In this document: piece by piece, positions 37,592-46,549 of the stretch | Numbering within the stretch: position 1 is the stretch's first letter | Layout: each line of letters opens with the position of its first letter | Assembly: GCA_035582835.1 (NCBI GenBank) | Contig: JAYKAV010000966.1 | Coordinates: 1,444,775-1,508,774 of the forward strand | DNA: 64,000 nucleotides | Direction: 5' to 3' | Source: Phoebastria nigripes | Taxonomy: Eukaryota; Chordata; Aves; Procellariiformes; Diomedeidae | Notes under the pieces: generated by a model | Database searches by the model: none | Seen by the model: the letters and a program-made list of their open reading frames with translations, nothing else | What the model was told of the DNA's origin: nothing | Made by a program: the position numbers and the translations under genes

Positions 37592-38843
37592 GTGCGGGAC
37601 AACCAGGGGATCAGGCCCAGCCAGCATGGGTTCATGAAAGGCAGGTCCTGCTTGACCAACCTGATCTCCTTCTATTACCAGGTGACCCGCCTAGTGGATG
37701 AGGGAAAGGCTGTGGATGTGGTCTACCTGGACTTCAGGAAAGCCTTTGACACTGTCTCCCATAGCGTTCTCCTAGAGAAGCTGGCGGCTCGTGGCCTAGA
37801 CAGGTGTACTCTTTGCTGGGTTAAAAACTGGCTGGACGGCCGGGCCCAGAAAGTTGTGGTGAGTGGAGCTAAATCCAGTTGGTGGCCGGTCATGAGCAGT
37901 GTTCTCCAGGGCTCAGTTTTGGGGCCGGTCTTGTTCAATATCTTTATCAACTATCTGGATGAGGGGATTGAGTGCTCCCTCAGTAAGTTTGCAGACGACA
38001 CCAAGTTGGGTGGGAGTGTCGATCTGCTCGAGGGTAGGAAGGCTCTGCAGAGGGACCTGGAATGGGCTGGATCGATGGGCTGAGGCCAACCGTATGAGGT
38101 TCAACAAGGCCAAGTGCCGGGTCCTGCACTTGGGTCAAACAACCCCATGCAACGCTACAGGCTTGGGGAAGAGTGGCTGGAAAGCTGCCTGTTGGAAAAG
38201 GACCTGGGANTGCTGGTTGACAGCCGGCTGAACGTGAGCCAGCAGTGTGCCCAGGTGGCCAGGAAGGCTAACGGCATCCTGGCCTGTATCAGAAATAGTG
38301 TGGCCAGCAGGAGTAGGAAGGTGATCGTCCCCCTGTACTTGGCACTGGTGAGGCCCCACCTCGAATACTGTGTTCCGTTTTGGGCCCCTCACTACAAGAA
38401 AGGACATTGAGGTGCCAAAGAGGGGCACAAAAGAAGGTCCAAAAAAGAAGGCCCAAAAGAAGGGCACAAAGAAGGTCCAAAGAAGGGCAACGAAGATGGT
38501 GAAGGGTCAGGAGAACAAGTCTTATGAGGAGCAGCTGAGGGAACTGGGACTGTTTAGTCTGTAGAAGAGGAGGCTGAGGGGAGACCTTATCGCGCTCTAC
38601 AACTACCTGAAAGGAGGTTGCAGTGAGGTGGGTGTTGGTCTCTTCTGCCAAGNANCNAGNGATAGGACAAGAGGAAATGGCCTCAAGTTGTGCCAGGGGA
38701 GGTTTAGATTGGACATTAGGAAAAATTTCTTTACTGAAAGAGTGGTTAAACATTGGAACAGGCTGCCCAGGGAAGTGGTTGAGTCACCATCCCTGGAAGT
38801 ATTTAAAAGACATGTAGATGAGGCACTTAGGGACATGGTTTAG
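37592..38843 (+). pseudogene. CR1 ORF2 reverse transcriptase remnant
   Basis: Decayed ORF2 product, which in a live element copies CR1 RNA into DNA at the target site. The first open part (37592-38083, 163 codons) holds the palm domain: LDFRKAFD at residues 46-53 with the first catalytic Asp at 47, [14 protein letters not shown] near residues 105-118, and the FADD catalytic box at residues 133-136 (37988-37999), all intact. One-base insertions near 38062 and 38402 and a one-base deletion near 38136 move the frame, and a TAG at 38562-38564 replaces the Glu expected in LFSLEKRR. The C-terminal part is recognisable to about 38843. A 38-bp tandem duplication (38415-38490) enlarges one segment. 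The usual PQG motif reads LQG. Confidence 0.95.
38415..38490 (+). repeat. 38-bp tandem duplication inside CR1
   Basis: The unit starting CCAAAGAGGGGCACAAAAGA (38415-38452) is followed by a diverged second copy starting CCAAAAGAAGGGCACAAAGA (38453-38490). Within each unit there are shorter CCAAARAAGG-type repeats. Other CR1 copies in the window lack this expansion. It encodes a Lys-rich run. Confidence 0.85.
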
Positions 38844-38937
38844 TGGGCATGGTGGTGTTGCGTTGACGGTTGGACTCGATGATCTTAGAGGTCTTTTCCA
38901 ACCTTAATGATTTTATGATTCTATGATTCTATAATTC

Positions 38938-40451
38938 CCTACTCATCGCCCTTTGCAAAAGTGAAGGAATAGTTACCCGAGTTTCTCTCCTTATAACTTG
39001 TACTGGGCAGGAGAATAAATTTAAGCACTTTATGCTCCTGCATTACTTTCCTACTGGATTTTTAACACTTGTGAGCCATCTGCCAGGCTGTGTCTCTCAG
39101 TGTAGGCTTTAGAAGAAAATGGCCCAGAGGTGCTGTGACACGTCATTGACATGCTGAGTTGCTGGTAGGTTGAAGATGTGTATCGTAAAACTTCTGTCTT
39201 GCGCTTTGTTCATTGGCCTAGTCTTTCCACATGTTGTCTGAAAAACGTTGCTTAATATATACTATTGTATATCTTTGAAATATTTTCAGCAATTTTATAT
39301 TGGGTTTTAAATCACCCCTTTCATCCAAGAATGCTAACCAAGTATGTGGCTAAACAAATAAATGGGATGTTGAAATTCAGTTTATAAAGTATTCCTCAGT
39401 ACCAAAAATATTAGTACAAGTTTAATCAATTTTGTGGAATTTACCCTTCACTTAATGTTTGACCAAGGCGACTGACCATATTTGCCTCAGGTAGCCTTAC
39501 CTAAGAGTTTGTTCTTTGCTTTCTGATGAGAGAGAGAGTCACATACATAGGCCAGTAATGTATTGATCATTTTTATTACTCAACTGAATCTTTAGGAGTT
39601 TGTGCATGTTAATTTTCTAAGCAATTCACAGTCATTTTAATAAGATCTATATGTATTACTACAAGAAGGCAACTTAAACTGCTCCCTCAGGAAGTCACTT
39701 GAGTTACATCTAACTACAATTAACTATAATTACGGCTATTAACACTTAATTGTCTCAGACTTTTTCCTGCATACCATAGATTTTGGGGCAGAGACTTTGC
39801 TGTATTTTTCAGTGCTTGTGCAAATGGTTCTAAGTTCAGAAGCTCTCATACAAATGATAATTTCGGACTTGGCAGAGTAGAATGTATGTATCAGCTAGCA
39901 GAGATCTAAAGCTTTCATTTTACTATTGAAAAATTATATGCAGTTCTAGCTGAAGATGGATTTAAACATTAGTCCATTTTCAGATGTATGCAACTTTTAA
40001 AGAGTGGTTATCCTTCTGGAAGAATCTGGAGCTTTTTCATAGCTCCACATTTAAAGTATTTTCAGTAAATTTATATGTTATTGGTATGAGAGAGAAAAGG
40101 TGCTTTTAGTATTTTTAGTGTAGCTGCACATTGAAACAAATGTAATTTTCTTTATTTCTTTGCATACAGAGGCATATAGAAGCATCTAGATAATACAGCT
40201 GAATAATTAGGCACTTCAATGCATGTAAATAATAAAGACCATGGAATGTTTTGATATTATGCAACCTCTATGTACAATGTAATCAACAAAGCAATATTTG
40301 CCCTATTTTTCACTCAGAAAACAAAGCATGAAGCTATACATATTAAATGTAAATTCTTGGTCAACTTCTGTTAGTATTTAAAGGTAGTTTGACTGCTCAT
40401 ACATGCCCCCAAAATTCTGTATTGTCATTTATTTGTATGGCATTTAATAGA
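38938..40451. other. Non-coding stretch, no gene recognised
   Basis: AT-rich sequence between the CR1 and copy B of the 113-bp repeat. No open frame of note and no repeat end seen. Confidence 0.6.
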
Positions 40452-40564
40452 TATCACTTAGCTGAATGAATACTGCTTTGAAACTGTGGAGTAAACTGGA
40501 AAGTAAGGGACATTCCTCTGGAAAATGTTTACTCAGTGGAGCTGTCCATGTTTCATCTGTCAAG
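40452..40564 (-). repeat. Unclassified 113-bp dispersed repeat, copy B
   Basis: Inverted partner of 35898-36010, about 4.4 kb away and 93% identical with no gaps. Six of the 8 differences are transitions. Unlike copy A it is not flanked by long direct repeats; the flanks diverge at once on both sides. The GAGTAAAC/GTTTACTC stem is intact. Confidence 0.85.
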
Positions 40565-41196
40565 ATGCTCACTCAAAGTCTTGATCTTTAGAAGCAACAT
40601 AAAAGTAATAAATTAACTTTCAAGAACATATTTATTCAGCTCTCTCTCTGCAGGGTATTTGAGCACCAGCCCAGTACACATCTGCTCTCTTATGTGGAGA
40701 TTAGAAATGTGAACATTATGGAACAGACTCTGGAAAAGGCATCAAATTGATGTCTTTGAAAAGAGGCAGATTAATTTTGGAACTTCCTTGATTCCATGAT
40801 GAAATCATAGCATTCAGAAGTGGAATGATGTTAATGGTATTTTTCCAGAATGATATATAGCAGTCTGTAGTAGCAACATTGCTATGTGGTTTGCTGTTTT
40901 TTATAAACTCACTTTGCATTATAGTGTTAAGTGCCATTACTGTGGCTTTACTGATTTTGCACTTCAGTATAGTATGTGGAACAGAGCAGTAAGTATTCTA
41001 TCACTAGAGATCAAAGCAGCTTTTGCAGCACTTGATGTGTCTGGCATCTTGGTATGTCTGTAATTCTGTCGAAAAATGTACACTGAAGCATCTGTAAAGA
41101 GTCTAAATTTTTGTATTGGCATAGCATAAATCTACAAGCAGTGGAATCAAACATTTATATAAGCCTTGCATAAAATGGAGCCTATGAGAGAGAATT
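40565..41196. other. Non-coding stretch, no gene recognised
   Basis: AT-rich sequence with a single 73-codon chance frame on the minus strand. Nothing recognised. Confidence 0.6.
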
Positions 41197-41277
41197 CTTT
41201 CTGTATTTCCAGTTCCTTGTTTTTGGAAACCCAAGAGCTGCTCCACTGCAATTTGCCAGAACTGGAAATACAGAAAG
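41197..41277. repeat. Hairpin with 19-bp perfect arms
   Basis: CTTTCTGTATTTCCAGTTC at 41197-41215 is the exact reverse complement of 41259-41277, with a 43-base spacer. The RNA or single-stranded DNA would fold into a stable 81-base hairpin. It might be a remnant of a palindromic mobile element or a microRNA-like fold; there is no evidence of transcription. A template-switch duplication in inverted orientation is another explanation. Confidence 0.85.
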
Positions 41278-42258
41278 TATAGTTATTTGGAATATAAATC
41301 CCGATCAGGAGAATGAGAATTTATTTCAAAAATCATACCATTCAAAACTCAGTCTTTTTAGCTTCATAACATAGCCACCAATGACCTGGGGTAGAACCTT
41401 TTTATACAATGACTTTGTCCTCAAAACACCCATGCAGAAAGTGGGAAACTCGTATTTGATCTTTTTGCCCTAAAGCATTCAAAACCTACTCTCCTGTCTT
41501 TCAGGAGTCACTCTAAACATCATGCTGCAATCTGTTCTTGGAGCTTGCACCCTTCACTTCTCTTCTTGGAGTTAGGAAAGTGTTTGAAAAAAAGAAGGTA
41601 AGATTCACAGGAGGGGAAGAAGAGAAGAGGAAGAAAGTGAGTGCTTGTGCAAAAGAGCACCTGGCTTTTAATTCGGTTGTCAGCAAAGTCCTCTATGGTT
41701 GAAGAGCAGTAGGTCACAGGTCTTGCTCCAAGGACTGCTGCTTATAACTGAAGTAACTTCACTGCTCCAGCAGCTCTATTTTGAAAGAAAACTTCTTTCT
41801 AAGAAACCAAATCTATTCAGGATGTGAGAAGTGTACTCTGAAAGTGCATACCTGTTATTCTGAATTCAGTAATTGGATAAAAGAGTAATTGTGTTACTGA
41901 AAAAGCATTTAGAACTATAAAAATACATTACAGGATTACGAAAGGCTATTTGAAGTAGTTACTGCCTAAATTTTGGTTTTAAGCTATACATAAAGAGAGA
42001 TGAAAGGTCAAGGTATTACAGTGTACACCTTAGAAAACACTTTCTAAAAATATGATTGTTGTTTTCATTGTCTTTGTTTTAAGCTAATTTAAAAAGCTGT
42101 TGATGTCCCTTTATGGAAAAAGGTATTTGAAGCAATAGGGACCTCTAATCAAAGCAGATGGACATTGTCATATATGAGGGAATGTGTAAGACTGATTAAT
42201 AATTTGAACTACATAGATAGAGGGTTTCTCAAGGTATTGTTTCGATTTAAGAGACTGC
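41278..42258. other. Non-coding stretch, no gene recognised
   Basis: AT-rich DNA up to the left target duplication of the LTR. No coding frame or repeat recognised. Confidence 0.6.
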
Positions 42259-42263
42259 CTGGT
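42259..42263. repeat. Target-site duplication, left copy (CTGGT)
   Basis: CTGGT directly left of the LTR, matched by CTGGT at 43113-43117 directly right of it. Five bases is typical of several avian endogenous retrovirus groups. Confidence 0.85.
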
Positions 42264-42445
42264 TGTAGTGGTTTGACCTTGGCTGGCTGTCGGATGCCAC
42301 CCAGCTGCTCTCTCATTCCCCCTCTTCAAAAGGACAGAGGGAGAAAATAAGATGGAAAAGCTTGTGCGTTGAGATAAAGACAAGGAGATCACTTACCAAT
42401 TAGTCTCACAGCAAAACAGACTTGACTTGGGGAAAATTAAGTTAA

Positions 42446-42451
42446 TTTATT
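42446..42451 (-). promoter_or_regulatory. Likely LTR polyadenylation signal
   Basis: AATAAA on the minus strand within the LTR, about 180 bp before its left end, where the R to U5 region would lie if the element reads on the minus strand. A TATTTTAAAT-like motif lies about 15 bp upstream on that strand. Confidence 0.5.
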
Positions 42452-42689
42452 GCCATTTAAAATAGATTTGGATGGTGACAAAGACAGAAATTAAAACACC
42501 TTCTCTCCCCTTTCCGACTTTTTCCCAGGCTCAACTTCACTACTTTGTTTCTGACTCCTCGACCTGCTCCCCCCTTGAGTGGCACAGGGTGGGTGGGGAA
42601 TGGGAGTTATGGTCAGTCCATAACAGCTCCTCTCTGCTGCTCCTTCCCTCTCACACTTTTCCCTGCTCTAGCAAGGGGTCCTCTCCACA

Positions 42690-42860
42690 GGCTGCAGTCC
42701 TTCAGCAAATATCTACCTTCTCTGGTGTGGGGTCCTCCACGGGCCTCAGTGTGGATACCTGTTCCACCGTGGTCTCTCCATGGGCAGCAGGGAAATACCT
42801 GCTCCACTGTGGTCTCCTCCGCAGCACCAGGGGAATCTCTGCTCTGGCGCCTGGAGCACC
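42690..42860. repeat. Degenerate ~40-bp repeats within the LTR
   Basis: Units built on TCCAYGGGC, ATACCTGYTCCACYGTGGTC recur with a period of about 40 bp (clear at 42753 and 42792, decayed on both sides). Copy number of such units commonly varies between LTR copies. Confidence 0.7.
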
Positions 42861-43112
42861 TCCTCCCCTCCTCCTTTTCCGACCTTGGTGTCACAGGGCT
42901 GTTTCTCACACTTTTTCCCTCACTCCTCACTGCCATGCAGCATTTTGCCCTTTCTTAACTTTGTTTTCCCAGAGGCGCCGCCATTGTGGCCGAGGGGCTC
43001 TGCTGTGCCCTGCGGGGGGTCGGTTGGAGCTGGTTGGAACCGGCTGTGTCTGGCACGGGGCAGCCCAGGCCTCTCCTCACAGAGGCCGCCCTGGGCACCT
43101 GCACCCAATGCA

Positions 43113-43117
43113 CTGGT
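43113..43117. repeat. Target-site duplication, right copy (CTGGT)
   Basis: Exact match to 42259-42263, directly following the CA end of the LTR. The perfect match is evidence for the LTR boundaries chosen. Confidence 0.85.
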
Positions 43118-43193
43118 AATCAAGAAGGAATAGCACAAATATGTCACAGAAAGAAGAAGAAAGTGAGGACACAGCTATATAAGAATACATATT

Positions 43194-43232
43194 TATAGAA
43201 TCATAGATTCACAGTATCACTGGGGTTGTCAG
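43194..43232 (-). mobile_element. Possible CR1 3'-tail stub
   Basis: ATAGAATCATAGATTCACAG and the following ATCACTGGGGTTGTC resemble a reverse-complemented CR1 tail and the first bases of its 3' UTR. Similarity stops after about 40 bp, so this would be an extremely truncated copy, or chance. It lies 80 bp right of the LTR. Confidence 0.4.
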
Positions 43233-44649
43233 GCAGAATTTTTTTTTGTTTTTACAGGAAACTCCTTGATGACATAAAGTTGATGGAGTGAAGTCTTCCA
43301 CCAGCTATCTAACCTGCAGCAATTCAACAAAAGATCTGCGTTTAGAAATGGGTGGGCGTGAAAATGAATCCGGTGATATGCCCATCTGGTAATTTCTATT
43401 GTATATGCTTTGTCTTTTGTGGTAGATACTGAAGCACCCACCAGTTTCTCTCCTGGAGAGATGAAGTCATGCACCAGGGCACCATCTAGAGCACCCCACT
43501 TCCAGTGTGGAGGTAAGGTCCTCTACAGAGTGCTTAGCTCTCTGCCCATGCATGGTGTGCATCTAGGATCAACAACTGAAGTAAACTTCTTTTCTGGTTA
43601 ATATGTAGTGTGCACATAAGGGCCTAGAACCAGTGGATAGCAGCAAATCAACCTCCAAGCCTACCCTCTTCGCACCACCCCAAAAGGTAATGGACACACT
43701 CTGGGTCCAGCATTTCTTAGTGAAATCCTGTTGCTAAACAAAGAGTGCACATGGAATTCTCTTTCTGCTGAGGCAGTAGAAACAAAGAGAAAGCAATTAT
43801 TTTTAGTCAGAAATCCCAATCCCAACATGCAGCTCTGAATCATGATACTTTATTTCTGTCCTTTCCCAAGCTCATTCTAGGACATTATTCTCTAGCATTT
43901 CTTGGGTTTTCTGGCTGCTTTTTGCTTCCTACATGCATAATCAGTGTCCTCATCTCCTTTTTAGGTCTTTCTTCAGGAAATTTTTCAGCTTGAATGGCTT
44001 ATTTTTGCTTAAGGCTACGTAACAGGGAGATGGCTTCCCTTGTTTCAAGCTAGCTTGCTTAACAAAGGAATATAATTTCTTTGACCTACACACATGCCAA
44101 TCAGAGATTAGACAGGTAAGAACTTCTGACTGAAAAGAAGAAATCAGCAGACAGTAACTCAGGATGATTTAAAGTAAGAGGGATAGAAATGAAATACATA
44201 CAAATGGGCTGCTTCACTTCCTTGAAACAAGATTATTTACTTGTGTCAGACTGCAGGAAAACATGATTCTTAGCTTGAGGACAGAGGAAAAACATATAGC
44301 AAAGAGTTTTGTCTATATTCTGACTGCAGACTCCTCTAGTTAGCTCTTAGTTACCATCGTCTTACCCATCAAAGTGATATCTACAGGGCCATTACAGCAG
44401 ACTTGAATAATCCCATCTACTCCCAAAATGCAACAAAATATGTTAAGGGGAACGTAAATGTATTGTAGCTGTATTGTTTCAGGAGCTAAGTTTAAATAGG
44501 CATCTGCTTCATCCCCTGTTGTATCATACACAGTTTTGCTTCATTAATTTCATATCTTATGTTAATTACAAGCAGGAATTTGTCAATAAAATTATTTTAT
44601 TTCCCTAGCAGAGCTAGTCCAAACAATGTTTTACAGAGTTTCCTTATCA
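43233..44649. other. Non-coding stretch, no gene recognised
   Basis: Unique-looking AT-rich sequence between the LTR region and the next CR1. Frames of 60 to 80 codons only. Confidence 0.55.
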
Positions 44650-45882
44650 TGGAATCGTAGAATCATAGAATGGTTTGGGTTAGAAGGGACCTCTAAAGAT
44701 CACCTAGTCCAACCCTCCTCCCCCCCTGGGCAGGGACATCTTTCACTAGATCAGGTTGCTCAAAGCCCCACCCAACCTGACCTTGAACACTTCCAATGAT
44801 GGGGCATCCACAGGTTTTCTGAGCAATCTGTTCCAGTGTCTCACCACCCTCACCTTAAAAAATGTCTGCCTTGTGTCCAGTCTAAACACACCCTCTCTCA
44901 ATTTAAAACTGTTGCCCCTTGTCCTGTCCCTACAGGCCCGGATAAAAAGTCTCTCTCTGTCTTTCTTATAAGCCCCCTTTAAGTATTGAAAGGCTGCAAT
45001 AAGGTCGTGGTGGAGCCTTCTCTTCTCCAAGCTGAACAACTCCAACTCTCTCAGCCTTTCTTCATAGGAGAGGTGTTCCAGCCCTCTGACCATTTTCATG
45101 GTCCTCCTCTGGAGCCGCTCTAACAGGTCCATGCTTTTCTTGTACTGGGGACCCCAGAGCTGGAAGGAGTACTCCAGGTGGGGTCTCATGAGAACAGAGC
45201 AGAGGGGGAGAATCACCTCCCTTGACCTGCTGGCCATGCTTTATGCAGCCCAGGATACGGTTGGCTTTCTGGGCTGCAAGTGCACATTGCTGACTCAAGT
45301 CCAATTGTTCATTCATCAGTATCCTCAAGTCCTTCTCAGCAGGGCTGCTCTCAATCCATTCATCCCCCAATCTGTATTGATACTGGGGATTGCCCCGATC
45401 CAGGTGCAGGACCTTGTACTTGGTCTTGTTGAACTTCATGAGGTTTACATGGGCCCACTCCTCAAGCCTCTCAAGGTCCCTCTGGATGGCATCCTTTCCC
45501 TCAAGTGAATTGACTGCACCACTCAGCTTGGTTCATCTGCAGACTTGCTGAGGGTGCACTGAATCCCACTATGTCATTGGTAAAGATATTAAATAGTATT
45601 GGTCCCAGTATGGACCCTTGAAGGACACAACTCGTTACTGGTTTCCACTTGGACATTGACCATTGACTATAACTCTTTGGATGCGGCCATCCACTCAATT
45701 ACTTATTCATCTAACAGTTCATCCATCAAACCCATATCTCTCCAATTTAGCATCAAGAATGTTGTGGGGGACCATATCAAAGGCCTTACAGAAGTCTAGG
45801 TAGGTGACATCCATAGCTCTTCCCTTGTCCACTGATGCAGTCACTCCATTGTATAAGGCCACTAGATTAGTCAGGCACTCCA
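44650..45882 (-). mobile_element. CR1 LINE, 5'-truncated, 1.23 kb, minus strand
   Basis: Minus-strand CR1 that begins at its tail (GGAATCGTAGAATCATAGAA at 44651) followed by the reverse complement of GGTCCCTTCTAACCC-type 3' UTR, and reaches back into the reverse transcriptase to a segment reading [19 protein letters not shown] at about 45,820-45,882. Its coding text and 3' end differ from the 37.6-kb copy, so it belongs to another CR1 subfamily, and the number of breaks suggests it is older. No target-site duplication is seen. Confidence 0.97.
44746..45820 (-). pseudogene. CR1 ORF2 reverse transcriptase remnant (minus)
   Basis: Three open pieces cover the decayed ORF2: 45501-45698 with LQGSILGPILFNIFTNDI, 45062-45439 with [14 protein letters not shown] and [19 protein letters not shown], and 44746-45237 with [20 protein letters not shown] through VVRHWNRLLRKPVDAPSLEV. 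Upstream, [12 protein letters not shown] (first catalytic Asp) is readable near 45,770-45,800. The catalytic FADD box is broken: near 45531-45545 it reads SADE with a shift of frame. Three in-frame TGA codons at 45695-45697, 45707-45709 and 45719-45721 stand in a stretch rich in Trp in related copies. It is not functional. Confidence 0.93.
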
Positions 45883-46530
45883 CCTAGCTTATCCCACCTA
45901 GTTACTGGGTAATGTTGATTTATTCTGATTTTTTTTTTATCCCTGTATGGGTAAAACTAAATGTTAAAATACAGGATTTCCTGTAGGCTGTCATTTTCCA
46001 TGTCTAAGAGGTAGAAACAGTTGCCACTGTTTCTGTGAAGAAATTTTTGTGTGCGTGCTAATCTGAGGTGAAAAGGTCACCTCCAGGCTTCAGGCGAGTC
46101 TTTGGAACAAACAGAGGTATAATTATATGACAGGTAAAAAACCCTGCTCTGACTTTAATCTCATCAGCATAGTGATCATGTGGTACCTTGCCTTGAATGC
46201 AGGCCAGCAACCAGCAAGGGTATCTCTCTTGCTGTAGCCTGTGCTGGCAACTTTTCATTACTGTTATCTTGTGCTAGTAAACTTAAACTTGGAGCAGATA
46301 TGTCTTCCTGTATTCAAATGCAGCTCATCTGCAATGCAGATAAACCTTTGCTGGGAGCCATTAATTTCTCCTAATGTGCTCTCTGAGAGTTAGCTGCCTT
46401 ATCTAAGCTTGTTGTCTCAGCTCTTTCAGTAGTTAGTGGAGATGTAATTGGTACCTCCTCAGGGTGATTCACCTGACTGGGCTTAGACATCCAACCTAGG
46501 AAGGTGCAAAACACTCTCCAGAGGGATTAG

Positions 46531-46549
46531 TCTCTCTCTCTCTCTCTCT
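46531..46549. repeat. (TC)n microsatellite
   Basis: Nine and a half uninterrupted TC units. Confidence 0.95.

Larger units (their letters stand above)
37588..38937 (+). mobile_element. CR1 LINE, 5'-truncated, 1.35 kb
   Basis: Plus-strand copy of the avian CR1 non-LTR retrotransposon. It starts inside the reverse transcriptase region of ORF2 and runs through the C-terminal region and 3' UTR to the typical end, TTGGACTCGATGATCTTAGA, then TTCCAACCTTAATG and a degenerate ATGATTCT tail at about 38906-38937. The endonuclease and ORF1 are missing. Several frame breaks and an internal stop show it is dead. The 3' third is nearly the same as the minus-strand copy at 10011-10243, so the two share a subfamily. 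N bases at 38210, 38653, 38655, 38657 and 38660 mark uncertain positions. No target-site duplication is visible, as usual for CR1. Confidence 0.98.
42264..43112 (-). mobile_element. Solo LTR of an avian endogenous retrovirus
   Basis: An 849-bp element that starts TGTAGTGG and ends CCAATGCA, so it has TG...CA ends with a short imperfect terminal inverted repeat. It is bracketed by a perfect 5-bp direct repeat, CTGGT, at 42259-42263 and 43113-43117, the mark of integrase insertion. No gag, pol or env lies on either side, so it is a solo LTR left after recombination. I recall this type of sequence, beginning GTGGTTTGACCTTGGCTGGC, as a common LTR in bird genomes; the exact family name is uncertain. 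The AATAAA signal on the minus strand (42446-42451), about 180 bp from the left end, suggests minus-strand orientation. The 215-codon plus-strand frame inside it is not a gene. Confidence 0.9.

Noticed and set aside
38603..38836. Minus-strand frame antisense to CR1
   Set aside because: It is the shadow of the CR1 3' region, and the same shadow appears at 10112-10333. Not a gene.
42472..43119. 215-codon open frame on the plus strand
   Set aside because: Lies almost wholly inside the solo LTR, antisense to the likely LTR orientation. Low-complexity Ser/Pro/Cys-rich text from the GC-rich tandem units.
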